Shown: positions 52,811 through 61,122, counted from the first letter of the stretch. The stretch is DNA of 64,000 nucleotides from Candidatus Viadribacter manganicus (GCF_001679665.1 NZ_CP013244.1:868001-932000), one strand, 5' to 3'. Numbers and translations: made by a program. Notes: generated by a model not told the origin, from the sequence alone.

Positions 52811-53149
52811 ATGTCCGCCATTCGTTCGATTATCGCCGCTGCCGTGATCAGCGCTGCTTTCGCCGCCCCCGCTTTCGCGCGCGAAGTTTACACCATCCGT
52901 CTCGCCGCGCCGGTCGCGCAGCAAACGCGCATCATCGCGCTCAACACGATCTGGGATTGCGAAGGCGACACCTGCCTTGCGCGCGCTGACCACGGCGCCA
53001 ACGTCCGCTCGTGCCGCCAATTCGTGCGCCAAGCCGACGGCCTGCGCATTGCCTCGTACGGCACCGCCAGCCAACAACTGAACGCCGACGAAATCGCGCG
53101 CTGCAACGGCGAAACCTATCAAGCGTCGAACGGCCAAGCCGGACAATAA
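52811..53149 (+). CDS. Small secreted protein, CC_3452-like
   Basis: A 112-residue protein with a signal peptide (MSAIRSIIAAAVISAAFAAPAFA). The mature part has a WDCEGDTCLARADHGA segment and a Cys-x-N near the C-terminus (RSCRQF, ARCNG), so two disulfides are likely. The pattern W-x-C-x-G-x-T-C then C then CN is that of a family of small Caulobacterales secreted proteins (CC_3452 type). Function unknown. Ends at a strong terminator at 53179. Confidence 0.7.
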   Translation: MSAIRSIIAAAVISAAFAAPAFAREVYTIRLAAPVAQQTRIIALNTIWDCEGDTCLARADHGANVRSCRQFVRQADGLRIASYGTASQQLNADEIARCNGETYQASNGQAGQ

Positions 53150-53178
53150 TCGACCGCTTCATAGCGATTGAGTTTGAG

Positions 53179-53209
53179 AACCGCCGGTCAGCAATGGCCG
53201 GCGGTTTTT
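53179..53209 (+). terminator. Rho-independent terminator of the CC_3452-like gene
   Basis: AACCGCCGG (53179-53187) pairs with CCGGCGGTT (53198-53206) around a 10-base loop and is followed by a run of five T. It lies 30 bases after the stop. Confidence 0.85.
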
Positions 53210-53686
53210 CTACGCGCGGCCGCGCAGGTCTTCGCGCCATGGATGCGCGCCGCATGGCGCAAGCGTCAGCGCCTGAACCGCTGGATCATCGGCAATGCGC
53301 ATGCGCGCTGAGCCGGTGCGGCCATCGATGATGCTGTGCGTGAGCGGCGCGAGGCTGCCATCTGGCTGACGCGCCAACACAAGCACGCCGTGCGCGCCAG
53401 CGACACGCGCACCACCCGTCACCTGCGGCAATTGGTAAATGATGCGAACACGAAACGTTTCGCCGCCGCTTTCCAATTTGTAACGTGGATGATCGAACAG
53501 AGTTTGAGTCTCGTCTTCGTAGACGAGCTGGATCTCATCCGCCTCGAAACGCACGCCGACACCCGCAGCACATGCAGCCGGCCCGGCGCTCCATAAACCC
53601 GCCAATTCGGCAGGCGGGTTCGGCGGCCCAGCACATGCCGAGCCCAGGAAGCACAGGGAAAGGAGCGCCGTTGCGCGCTGCATCAA
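53210..53686 (-). CDS. Lipoprotein of unknown function
   Basis: A 158-residue protein with a lipobox leader (LSLCFLGSACAG). The mature part has ELAGLWSAGPAACAAGVGVRFEADEIQLVYEDETQTLFDHPRYKLE, resembling a small beta-barrel or jelly-roll, and later VRIIYQLPQVTG. No known family. It converges on the CC_3452-like gene across the terminator. Confidence 0.6.
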   Translation of the reverse strand: MMQRATALLSLCFLGSACAGPPNPPAELAGLWSAGPAACAAGVGVRFEADEIQLVYEDETQTLFDHPRYKLESGGETFRVRIIYQLPQVTGGARVAGAHGVLVLARQPDGSLAPLTHSIIDGRTGSARMRIADDPAVQALTLAPCGAHPWREDLRGRA

Positions 53687-53778
53687 ACATGTGAGCTACG
53701 CTGGTATGGTTGATGCTGTCTGAACGTCGCTAAAGACTCGCCAAAACCCATCAGGCGCCCCATGTCACGGCTAATCTC

Positions 53779-54447
53779 ATGGACATGCCGGTTCCCGCCC
53801 CCTCCGCCGATCGACACGGCGCATCCGAAGATCGCGGGCGACCCGCATCGGAGCTGCTTGAGGATTTGATCCAGGCGTTTCCGGGCGAAAGCGTCAGCGT
53901 TGGCGAACTGATCGACCGGCTCGATTCACGTGCGCACGGCATGCTGTTGCTGGTGCTGGCCTTGCCGATGTGCGTGCCGAACGTGCCCGGTATCTCGACG
54001 ATTTTCGGCGTGCTGATGCTGGCGCCTGCGCTGCAAATGGTGTTTGGCTCGCGCCGCTTGCTCGTGCCAAAGCCGGTGCGCGACTGGCAGGTCGACTGCA
54101 GCGCACTGCGCCGCACATTCAATCTCGCCATCCCGTCGCTGAAGCGCGTTGAGTATCTCATCCGGCCGCGTTGGTCGCGGCTGACGCGGTTTCCGGTGAC
54201 GATCGTCGTCGGGCTGCAAACGCTACTGATGGCGCTGGTGCTGATCTTGCCGATCCCGTTCGCAAACTGGCCGCCAGGCATGACCGTCGCGATGACGTCA
54301 CTGGCGCTGCTGCAGCGCGACGGCCTGCTGATGCTGCTGACGATCCCGGCGGCAATCGCTTCGGTGGCTTCCGTTTATCTCGGCACGCGTGTTGGCCTTG
54401 CCGTGATCGACAACGCCATCCAGTGGATCAGCGGCTTGCTTACCTAA
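53779..54447 (+). CDS. ExoD family exopolysaccharide-associated membrane protein
   Basis: A 222-residue ExoD-type protein: SELLEDLIQAFPGESVSVGELIDRLDSRAHGMLLLVLALPMCVPNVPGISTIFG, then four membrane helices, and RVGLAVIDNAIQWIS at the end. ExoD was linked to exopolysaccharide production and alkaline tolerance in rhizobia; its mechanism is unknown. Convergent with the lipoprotein gene at 54456 with only eight bases between. Confidence 0.9.
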   Translation: MDMPVPAPSADRHGASEDRGRPASELLEDLIQAFPGESVSVGELIDRLDSRAHGMLLLVLALPMCVPNVPGISTIFGVLMLAPALQMVFGSRRLLVPKPVRDWQVDCSALRRTFNLAIPSLKRVEYLIRPRWSRLTRFPVTIVVGLQTLLMALVLILPIPFANWPPGMTVAMTSLALLQRDGLLMLLTIPAAIASVASVYLGTRVGLAVIDNAIQWISGLLT

Positions 54448-54455
54448 GCGGCGAA

Positions 54456-55301
54456 TTAGCAGCTATTGCGGATGAGCCAACCGAGCTGTGCGCCGCTGCG
54501 GTCGGTTGCGGCTTCGACGGTCCGGCAATTGCGCGCCGCAGGGCGAGATCCACCAGGCTGAAACTCAGGCTCGCCTTCGCCATTACGCCGATCATCATCG
54601 GACAACGGTTCATATACGGACACCGCACCGCCGGTGACGATGCACTCGCGGCGCGAGCCATTAGCTTCGCGCACGCGGACAAGCACTTCACCTTCATCCA
54701 ACGCCGACGCGAAGGTAACGCGCGCGGGACGCGAGCTTGCGCGCTCGGTGCAGGTGTTGATCGCGGGCATCAATTCGGGAAGCAGCGAAGCCCAAGTTGG
54801 GCGCTCACCTTCAACGACGCCGCGCCGCGCGCAACCTTGGTAGGCAACGCCTTCAAACAGGACGTGCGCGGTGTACGGCAGTTCGACGCCGCTTGCGGTG
54901 CAGGCCTGCTGCGAAATCGTGATGGTGACGGGCCCTGCAACAACGCGCATGCCGTGCTCGCGATAGTCGCGCTCGCCAGGGATGCCGCCATCTTCGCCGA
55001 GACCCGGACGCGCGAACTGCGCGTAGTCGTTGAGCAGCGTGAGCTCCCAAGCGCCTTCGGCGTTGCCGAGCGCATCAAGACCGCCAGAAGCCTGAAATTC
55101 GCCTTCGTAGGCCGCGCGCTGCTCGGCGCTCGCTGGTGCGCCAAGCGCCGCCAATGTTTCGGCGGCGATTTCGGCTTCACGCTCGGCGTTTGTTGGTGTG
55201 GACGGCCCCTCTTCGCCGGCCGGCGCTTGGCGCTGGCAAGCTGACAAAGCTGCGGCGCTCAAGAAGAGCCCAACCAACGCACCGCGGAACAAGCTCCGCA
55301 T
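54456..55301 (-). CDS. Lipoprotein with COG3650-like C-terminal motif
   Basis: A 281-residue lipoprotein (FLSAAALSACQR). The start at 55301 has GGGGGA six bases upstream. The central part has ERDYREHGMRVVAGPVTITISQQACTASGVELPYTAHVLFEGVAYQGCARR, which resembles the COG3650 pattern (C-x-S-G-x-x-Y-x-A-x-V-x-F-x-G-x-x-x-G-C). The C-terminus is a separate Cys-containing domain (INTCTERASS, RRECIV, RNCRTVE) with likely disulfides. Divergent from the methyltransferase gene. Function unknown. Confidence 0.65.
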   Translation of the reverse strand: MRSLFRGALVGLFLSAAALSACQRQAPAGEEGPSTPTNAEREAEIAAETLAALGAPASAEQRAAYEGEFQASGGLDALGNAEGAWELTLLNDYAQFARPGLGEDGGIPGERDYREHGMRVVAGPVTITISQQACTASGVELPYTAHVLFEGVAYQGCARRGVVEGERPTWASLLPELMPAINTCTERASSRPARVTFASALDEGEVLVRVREANGSRRECIVTGGAVSVYEPLSDDDRRNGEGEPEFQPGGSRPAARNCRTVEAATDRSGAQLGWLIRNSC

Positions 55302-55370
55302 AGGCATTCCCCCATCTGGCTCTGCCATCCGGATGGATGTCAGCACCCTCATGGGGGTTAGTATAGCCCC

Positions 55371-56510
55371 ATGCAGCGTGATTCCGGCGCCCCACTGTGG
55401 GAGTTTTTCGCGGGTGGCGGCCTGGCCCGCTTGGGCCTCGAGCCCGATTTCGCCTGCGCTTTCGCAAATGACATCGACCGAACCAAGGCCGCGGCCTACC
55501 GCGCCGCATTCCCGCCGGGCGATGACATGCACGAAGGCGACATCTGGAAGCTCACGCCATCGAAGCTTCCGGGCAAGGCTGCTTTGGCGTGGGCCTCATT
55601 CCCGTGTCAGGATCTTTCGCTCGCGGGCGCACGCAGAGGTTTGGCCGCCCCGCGCTCCGGCGCCTTCTGGGGTTTCCACGCGCTGATCGAAAAGCTTGAG
55701 CACGAAGGGCGCGCACCCGATGTGCTGGCGCTGGAAAACGTCAGCGGACTTTTGAGTTCGCATGGCGGCGCTGACTTCACAGCGCTGCTGCATGCGCTCG
55801 ATGATCTAGGATACCGCGCCGGCGCGCTGGAGATCGACGCGGCGATGTTCACGCCGCAATCGCGGCCGCGGCTATTCATCATCGCAGCGCGTAGTCCGCC
55901 GCCGCATCTTGTTGCGTCCGGACCGAGCGAACCATTTCATGGGCAAGCTTTGCGCAATCTCGTCGCGCGTCTGCCGGACAGTATGCGCAAGCATTATGTT
56001 TGGTGGCGGCTCAACACGCCGCCGAAGCGCAACACGCGCCTCGCCGATCTGCTCGATGACCACAGCGACGCCTGGAACAGCGCCGAGCAAACAGCAAAGC
56101 TGGTGTCGCAAATGAGCGAACTGCAGCGCAGCCGGCTCGAAGCACTGCAAGAGAGCGGCAGACGCGAAGTTGGCGCTGTTTTCCGCCGTATCCGCATCGA
56201 ACACGGCGAGCGCGTGCAACGCGCGGAAGCGCGATTTGACGGGCTTGCCGGATGCTTGCGGACGCCAACCGGCGGCTCGAGTCGGCAGCTTCTACTGTTC
56301 GTCGAGGGCAAGAGTTTGCGCTCGCGATTGATCTCACCGCGTGAAGCGGCGCGCTTGATGGGCGTGCCCGAGCACTATCCACTCCCAAGCGGACAGACTG
56401 CCGCGCTTCATCTTGTGGGTGATGCGGTCTGCGTTCCGGTTGTGCGCTGGCTTTCACAAAATCTGCTGAGCCCGCTCGCGGGAGCGGCGGCGGCGCGTAA
56501 GAGCGCCTAG
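55371..56510 (+). CDS. C5 cytosine-specific DNA methyltransferase
   Basis: A 379-residue DNA methyltransferase that makes 5-methylcytosine. Motif I is FFAGGGLARLGL, motif IV with catalytic Cys FPCQDLSLAGARRG, motif VI ENVSGLLSSHGG, motif VIII QSRPRLFIIA, motif IX/X RLMGVPEHYPLPSG and GDAVCVPVV. The target-recognition region lies between residues about 200 and 290. Its last base overlaps the first base of the vsr-like gene, so both are coupled. No restriction endonuclease is adjacent, so it looks like a solitary methylase with mismatch repair. Confidence 0.92.
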   Translation: MQRDSGAPLWEFFAGGGLARLGLEPDFACAFANDIDRTKAAAYRAAFPPGDDMHEGDIWKLTPSKLPGKAALAWASFPCQDLSLAGARRGLAAPRSGAFWGFHALIEKLEHEGRAPDVLALENVSGLLSSHGGADFTALLHALDDLGYRAGALEIDAAMFTPQSRPRLFIIAARSPPPHLVASGPSEPFHGQALRNLVARLPDSMRKHYVWWRLNTPPKRNTRLADLLDDHSDAWNSAEQTAKLVSQMSELQRSRLEALQESGRREVGAVFRRIRIEHGERVQRAEARFDGLAGCLRTPTGGSSRQLLLFVEGKSLRSRLISPREAARLMGVPEHYPLPSGQTAALHLVGDAVCVPVVRWLSQNLLSPLAGAAAARKSA

Positions 56511-56926
56511 TGCGCGCCGACGTCTTCGATCCGGAAAAACGATCCGCGGTGATGCGCGCGGTGAAATCGCGCGATACGGCGCCCGAACGGGCCGTGCGTG
56601 CTGCGGTGCGCGAGGCTGGTTACGCTAGACGCTATCGATTGAACGGCGCTGCGCTGCCAGGCAAACCGGACCTGGTGTTCGGCGCGATGGCTAAGGTCGT
56701 GTTCGTGCACGGTTGCTTCTGGCACGGCCACGACTGCAAGCGCGGCGCGCGCCAACCCAAGGACAATGCAGCGTATTGGCGCGCAAAGATCGAGCGCAAC
56801 CTCGCGCGCGATCGCGCTTCGCTGAAGAGGCTGAAACGGGAGGGGTGGTCAGCGCTGGTGATCTGGGAGTGCGAGATCCGCAATCGGGCTGCGCTGGCGC
56901 GCAAGCTCGCGACGTTTCTGGGCTAG
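56510..56926 (+). CDS. vsr: Very short patch repair endonuclease (Vsr family)
   Basis: A 138-residue Vsr-type nickase that corrects T:G mismatches arising from deamination of 5-methylcytosine. Hallmarks: FDPEKRSAVMRAVKSRDTAPE at the N-terminus, catalytic Asp in LPGKPDLVFGAM, and HGCFWHGHDC and WECEIRN, whose Cys/His residues bind structural zinc. It starts with GTG overlapping the methyltransferase stop (TAGTG). Coupling with a C5 methylase is classical. Confidence 0.94.
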   Translation: MRADVFDPEKRSAVMRAVKSRDTAPERAVRAAVREAGYARRYRLNGAALPGKPDLVFGAMAKVVFVHGCFWHGHDCKRGARQPKDNAAYWRAKIERNLARDRASLKRLKREGWSALVIWECEIRNRAALARKLATFLG

Positions 56927-57105
56927 CGGCTCTCTTCCGGCTTTGCCGGAGCGGCGCTTGGACGGCGCAAGAACACACGCTGGCGGCCCAGCTTTTCGCG
57001 CGCCGCAGCCATCAGCGCCGCCAGGGAGGCTGCGCCGATCAGCCTTATCTCAGGTGGGTCGGCCTCGATTTCGGGCTCGTCTAGCAAGGTTGCGATCGTG
57101 CGCAT
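56923..57105 (-). CDS. Small protein of unknown function behind a Fur-box-like site
   Basis: A 60-residue protein (MRTIATLLDEPEIEADPPEIRLIGAASLAALMAAAREKL...). A TAAGGG ribosome site lies six bases before the ATG at 57105. A Fur-box-like inverted repeat lies just upstream (57119-57135). The middle is helical and the tail is Arg/Pro-rich. No family recognised. Its stop overlaps the end of vsr by four bases, tail to tail. Confidence 0.55.
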   Translation of the reverse strand: MRTIATLLDEPEIEADPPEIRLIGAASLAALMAAAREKLGRQRVFLRRPSAAPAKPEESR

Positions 57106-57118
57106 GGCGCGCCCTTAG

Positions 57119-57135
57119 TTGCAAATCACTCGCAA
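57119..57135. promoter_or_regulatory. Fur-box-like inverted repeat
   Basis: TTGCAAATCACTCGCAA reads as two imperfect half-sites (TTGCAAAT and, inverted, TTGCGAGT), close to the alphaproteobacterial Fur consensus. A further CGAGTGCAAAT at 57146-57156 repeats the half-site. It sits 14 bases upstream of the 60-residue ORF at 56923 and about 40 bases past the stop of the kinase-like gene. Confidence 0.45.
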
Positions 57136-57175
57136 TAGCAAAACACGAGTGCAAATTTCCGTCAAGCGGCCGGCT

Positions 57176-58525
57176 CTAGGCGGCTGAAGTTGAGCGCCTA
57201 GCCGCGATCGGCACATCGAGTGCGAAAGAGAAGACCGACCCCTCGCCCAATTCGCTTTTGGCCGAGAGCTTGCCGCCCATCAGCCGCACGAGGCGCATCG
57301 AGATGGCGAGCCCGAGCCCCGGGCCTTCCCCTTCGGCGCAGAGACGCTCGCGCCCAAAGATGAGCGCAAGCTGCGAGCGCGACATGCCTGCGCCTGTATC
57401 GGCAACGATGAAACTCAAACGAACGACTGCAGCATCAACCGGCTGCGCGCTCATCCGTACGCGCACGCCGCCATGTGTTGTGTAGCGGATCGCGTTCGCG
57501 AGAAGATTGAACAACACTTGGCGCACGCGCGCCGCATCCATCTCAAGCAAGGCGGGCGTTGCAGGATCGACATCGACGAAAAGCTCAAGACTCTTATCTT
57601 GAGCCGCGGCCTTGAAGGCGCTGACGACGCCGCGCAGCACGTCGCGCGGATCCGCAGGCTTTGCCTCGATCCGCACCTGACCGTTTTCGAGCTGATCGAG
57701 ATCGGAAAGATCGTTGAGCACAAGGCGAAGAACCTCGCTCGCTTGAACGATGGTGGCGATATGAGCGCGCGCGCCCGGCGATTGCGCGGCACGGCGCAGG
57801 TGCTCGGCAGCGCCTGACAACGCTGTCATTGGCGTGCGTAATTCGTCATTCATTCGCTGAATCATGCCGCTTTTCGCTGCGGCGGCTGCAGCGGCGGTCT
57901 GCCGTTCACGTACAACAGCAGCCTCCGCCTCAAGTTGTGCGGCGTCAGAAGCGAGTAAGCTTTTCCAAAGATTGACGCCAAAAGCGAGCAGCAACAGCCC
58001 GCCCATCAATGGCATCAGATCCAACGGATTGGTGGCGCCATTGGCCACATATTCCCCAACCGGCAATCCTAAGAGAAACGCAATCGTTGGCCCCGCCCCT
58101 GCAATGGAAAGCGGCACAGATGAACGCAACGTCGCGGCGGCGTTCGCAAGTCCGCCAAAGATATAGATGATCGCCAGCGTCTCACCTGGCACGTAGGGCG
58201 AGAACCACAGCATCGCAGCGACGATGTTGCCGTAGACGCTTTGCACGATGGTCCAGATGAGTAGGCGCGGTGTGCGCGCCGGCGGATCACCGGCGCGGCA
58301 CGCTTTCAGCAAGCGCTGAAATATCCAGCGATCCAAAAACAGGATGGGTATGAGCCCGACCCACCAAAGCACCGGCGTGGCGGCGCCAACAATGGAAGTG
58401 GCGACTGCAGCGACAATCCCGCAAGCGCCGAGCCGCAGCCACGTGTTGGCGATCCGCGCACGCGCGACGTTCGCCAAGGCGCGTGCGCGCTTGGCGCTAT
58501 CTGGCAGGGAGGACGCGGAAGTCAC
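57176..58525 (-). CDS. Histidine-kinase-like membrane protein lacking the phospho-acceptor His
   Basis: A 449-residue protein (GTG start at 58525; a longer frame to 58636 would overlap the divergent gene). About six N-terminal membrane helices precede a HisKA-type dimerisation helix and an HATPase domain. The ATPase site is intact: N box FNLLANAIRYT, G1 VADTGAGMS, G2 GEGPGLGLAIS. The H box, normally S-H-E-L-R-T-P, reads RMNDELRTPMTAL: the His is an Asp (codon GAC at 57847-57845). It may be a pseudokinase, regulator or ATP sensor. No response regulator gene is adjacent. Confidence 0.8.
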   Translation of the reverse strand: MTSASSLPDSAKRARALANVARARIANTWLRLGACGIVAAVATSIVGAATPVLWWVGLIPILFLDRWIFQRLLKACRAGDPPARTPRLLIWTIVQSVYGNIVAAMLWFSPYVPGETLAIIYIFGGLANAAATLRSSVPLSIAGAGPTIAFLLGLPVGEYVANGATNPLDLMPLMGGLLLLAFGVNLWKSLLASDAAQLEAEAAVVRERQTAAAAAAAKSGMIQRMNDELRTPMTALSGAAEHLRRAAQSPGARAHIATIVQASEVLRLVLNDLSDLDQLENGQVRIEAKPADPRDVLRGVVSAFKAAAQDKSLELFVDVDPATPALLEMDAARVRQVLFNLLANAIRYTTHGGVRVRMSAQPVDAAVVRLSFIVADTGAGMSRSQLALIFGRERLCAEGEGPGLGLAISMRLVRLMGGKLSAKSELGEGSVFSFALDVPIAARRSTSAA

Positions 58526-58638
58526 CAAAGCAGGCAAGATTGTGTCAAATCGCCCCTGAACTTTGGTTAATGGCCGACTTGGAGTTGAGCCCGGACTGGA
58601 AAACGCGTTCAAAAGCGGCGCCCCCCAGGGAGACATTC

Positions 58639-59181
58639 ATGCGCCTATTTGCGATCGCCGCGTTTGCCGTTGGCCTGTTGATGACGCCGGCGGCCCGGGC
58701 CGAAGTAACCGCCGCCTCTGCTTCCAGCTTCACGATCTCGGCCGAGACCGAGGTTTCCAGCTCACCGGCTGAGGTTTGGCGTCACTTGGTGCGGGTCGAG
58801 CGCTGGTGGAGTTCGGCGCACACCTATTCCGGCGACGCCTCGCGCCTCCGATTGGACGCCCGCGCCGGGGGATGTTGGTGCGAACGCTGGGGCAACGGCC
58901 AATCGGTTGAGCACATGCGCGTGGTTATGGTGATGGAGCGTGACGGCGTGCGGACTTTGCGCGCCATTGGCGGTCTGGGCCCGCTTCAGGGTATCGGCGC
59001 GAACGGCGTTCTGACCTTTACCGTCGCACCACTCCCCAATGGGACGAAAATCTCGATAACTTATAGCGTCTCCGGCGATCCCAGCCTCAACCTCGGGGCC
59101 ATCGCCGCGCCTGTGGAAAACGTATTGATGGAACAATTTGGGCGCTTAAGTCGCTATAGTGCATCGGGATCCCCCGACTGA
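58639..59181 (+). CDS. Exported SRPBCC family protein
   Basis: A 180-residue protein with a signal peptide (MRLFAIAAFAVGLLMTPAARA) and a Bet v1/START-like fold. ISAETEVSSSPAEVWRHLVRVERWWSSAHTYSGD is the usual beginning, then WGNGQSVEHMRVVMVMERDG, LTFTVAPLPNGTKISITYSVSG and a long C-terminal helix. Such domains bind hydrophobic ligands. AGGGAG lies just upstream of the ATG. Periplasmic location is inferred. Confidence 0.82.
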   Translation: MRLFAIAAFAVGLLMTPAARAEVTAASASSFTISAETEVSSSPAEVWRHLVRVERWWSSAHTYSGDASRLRLDARAGGCWCERWGNGQSVEHMRVVMVMERDGVRTLRAIGGLGPLQGIGANGVLTFTVAPLPNGTKISITYSVSGDPSLNLGAIAAPVENVLMEQFGRLSRYSASGSPD

Positions 59182-59280
59182 GTTCCGCGTTCAGCGCGCG
59201 CTCATTTTACCGGCGCCAAGTTCCGATCCGGAACGGGCCTTAGGGCGCGCCCGCATAGTTGATTTTTTGGAGGGCTAATA

Positions 59281-59931
59281 ATGATCCGCAAAACAGCAAT
59301 CGCTTTGGCAGCAATGATGGCGGTGGTCGGTTGCACGACCGTCGATCCGGTCACGGGTGAACGCGAAGCAAATCGCACCGCGAACGGCGCCATTATCGGC
59401 GCGATCGTCGGCGCAGGCGCCGGCACGCTCGCCGGCGGCGATGATCGTCGCAACGCAGCCATCGGTGGCGTCATTGGCGCGCTCGCTGGCGGCGCCATCG
59501 GCAACTACATGGATCGCACGTATCAAAACCTGCGCGAGCGTCTTGCCGGCACAGGTGTTGGCGTTGAGCGCATCAACCAGGAAAAGATCCTGCTGATCTT
59601 CCCGGCGGACCTTACCTTCGACCTCAACCGTGACTCGGTGAAGAGCCAGTTCCTGCCCGTGCTGAACAACACCGGCAGCATCCTGCGCGAGTACGAGCAA
59701 ACGACGGTTGACGTGTACGGCTTCGCCGATTGCACCGGCGCCGATGCGTACAACCAAGACCTGTCGGAGCGCCGCGCAAACAACGTCGCTTCGGTGCTCG
59801 CGTCGAACGGCGTCATCCGTCAGCGCATTATCACGCAAGGCTTCGGCGAAACGCGCCCGGTCACGCAGCCGTGCTCGGCCGCCGCGAACCGCCGCGTCGA
59901 AGTGACGATCAGCGCCTTCACCGGCCGTTGA
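59281..59931 (+). CDS. OmpA family outer-membrane lipoprotein with glycine zipper
   Basis: A 216-residue lipoprotein (lipobox MMAVVGCTT). Residues about 35-75 form a glycine-zipper (GAIIGAIVGAGAGTLAGG, AAIGGVIGALAGGAIGNYM), which inserts in membranes. The C-terminal OmpA domain has ADLTFDLNRDSVKSQF, VDVYGFADCTGADAYNQDLSERRANNVAS and NRRVEVTI, which bind diaminopimelate in peptidoglycan. It probably anchors the outer membrane to the wall. A strong terminator follows at 59952. Confidence 0.92.
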   Translation: MIRKTAIALAAMMAVVGCTTVDPVTGEREANRTANGAIIGAIVGAGAGTLAGGDDRRNAAIGGVIGALAGGAIGNYMDRTYQNLRERLAGTGVGVERINQEKILLIFPADLTFDLNRDSVKSQFLPVLNNTGSILREYEQTTVDVYGFADCTGADAYNQDLSERRANNVASVLASNGVIRQRIITQGFGETRPVTQPCSAAANRRVEVTISAFTGR

Positions 59932-59951
59932 TCCTCTGATCTGAACGACAG

Positions 59952-59984
59952 AACGCCGTCGCGGTCACACGCGGCGGCGTTTTT
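59952..59984 (+). terminator. Rho-independent terminator of the OmpA gene
   Basis: AACGCCGTCGCG (59952-59963) pairs with CGCGGCGGCGTT (59970-59981), one G-U pair, six-base loop, then TTTT. It lies 20 bases past the stop. Confidence 0.85.
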
Positions 59985-60036
59985 CGTTGTGCGAAAAGCA
60001 GCGCCACGATTAGCTTCTAGCCGTTGGAGGGCGCCG

Positions 60037-60414
60037 ATGGTGAGAGTGTTGGTAACGTGCGCGGTGTCGGCCGCCTTGCTGTGCACGACGGCAGCCGCAC
60101 AAGTTCCGGCCGCGGTGGAAACAACAGCGGCTTCTTCTCCGGCCACCTGCCCCGATCTGCCGCCCGCGCCGGACATCTCCAACGCCAGCACATCGCAACA
60201 GCGCATGACGAGCGCGAACACCGCGTATGGCGCTTGGCTCGATCAGGCGCGGCAGATCCTTGAATGCCATCGCACGAACTATAATTCGGTGGTTGAACGC
60301 ATGAATATCGTCAACACCGATTGGAATACCCAGATCGACGCCTATTGCAGCCGGGGCAACGTGCGTTGCGAACCCACGCAGCGCGAACAGTCCGCGCAAC
60401 CGATGCCCCAATGA
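60037..60414 (+). CDS. Exported protein of unknown function
   Basis: A 125-residue protein with a signal peptide (MVRVLVTCAVSAALLCTTAAA). The ATG at 60037 has TTGGAGGG about six bases upstream. The mature part contains TCPDLPPAPDISNASTSQQRMTSANTAYGAWLDQARQILECHRTNYNSVVERMN and CSRGNVRCEP, with four Cys and a helical middle. Thirteen bases after it, another exported-protein gene begins, so they are probably an operon. Confidence 0.65.
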   Translation: MVRVLVTCAVSAALLCTTAAAQVPAAVETTAASSPATCPDLPPAPDISNASTSQQRMTSANTAYGAWLDQARQILECHRTNYNSVVERMNIVNTDWNTQIDAYCSRGNVRCEPTQREQSAQPMPQ

Positions 60415-60427
60415 TTGGAGACTTCCG

Positions 60428-60868
60428 ATGCGCGCATTGATCTTCGTTGCGGCGCTCGCCGCCTGCTCACCGCAAACCGAGACCCCGGCCACGACTGCGG
60501 AGGCGCCCGCGACCACGACAACGCAATCGGCGCTTGAGCAAATGCCGACTTGGGAAACGGCGCGCGCAGCTGGTGTCGATTTGCGCGCCATCGGCCAGGA
60601 GCCGGGCTGGATCGTCGACATCTACACGCAAGGCCGCATCGTTGCGTTACTCGACTACGGCCAAACGCATCTAGAATTTCCGCTTCCAGAGCCCACCGCT
60701 CCCACGGAAGACGCGACGCGATTTGAAACGCAAGCTGACGGCCACGCGCTTTCGATCACCTATCGCCGCTTGCCGTGCCAAGACGCAATGAGCGGCGAGT
60801 CTTATCCGGCGACGGTGGAAGTCATTTTCGACGGCCGTACGCTCAATGGATGCGGGCGAAGCGTCTAA
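60428..60868 (+). CDS. COG3650-like lipoprotein
   Basis: A 146-residue lipoprotein (lipobox VAALAACSP). The mature domain has the COG3650 pattern: IGQEPGWIVDIYTQG near the start and CQDAMSGESYPATVEVIFDGRTLNGCGR at the end, with paired Cys. This family is often found as small periplasmic proteins of unknown role, sometimes beside heat-resistance or stress loci. The gene at 54456 carries a related motif. Confidence 0.72.
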   Translation: MRALIFVAALAACSPQTETPATTAEAPATTTTQSALEQMPTWETARAAGVDLRAIGQEPGWIVDIYTQGRIVALLDYGQTHLEFPLPEPTAPTEDATRFETQADGHALSITYRRLPCQDAMSGESYPATVEVIFDGRTLNGCGRSV

Positions 60869-60879
60869 GGTCATCCAAG

Positions 60880-61122
60880 ATGGGTCTGCTGAGATGTTTC
60901 ACCGATCGATGGCGCTGGGCCAATGCCATCGTGCTCGCTAACGCTCATCGCTTGGAAGAAGCGCTCCACACAGCGCGTGGCGTGCGCGATGAGTTTAAAC
61001 TGCGGATGGAGTGGGCGACTTTCGAAGTGCAACAACTTGCCCTTCTCCAGTGGGGCAGTGAAACAAGCGACACCCCAAACCGCTTCGTTCTGAAACACAG
61101 CTACCCGTCGCCGCTGAGGTGA
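60880..61122 (+). CDS. Possible small protein of unknown function
   Basis: An 80-codon frame from ATG 60880, starting MGLLRCFTDRWRWANAIVLANAHRLEEALHTARGVRDEF and continuing FEVQQLALLQWGSE. Helical and with plausible amino-acid composition, it lies 11 bases after the COG3650-like stop. No ribosome site is evident and no family is recognised. A convergent minus frame exists in the same place but is less likely. Confidence 0.4.
   Translation: MGLLRCFTDRWRWANAIVLANAHRLEEALHTARGVRDEFKLRMEWATFEVQQLALLQWGSETSDTPNRFVLKHSYPSPLR

Noticed and set aside
55371..56926. Complete restriction-modification system
   Set aside because: Only methylase and Vsr are present; neighbouring genes are a lipoprotein and a small unknown protein.
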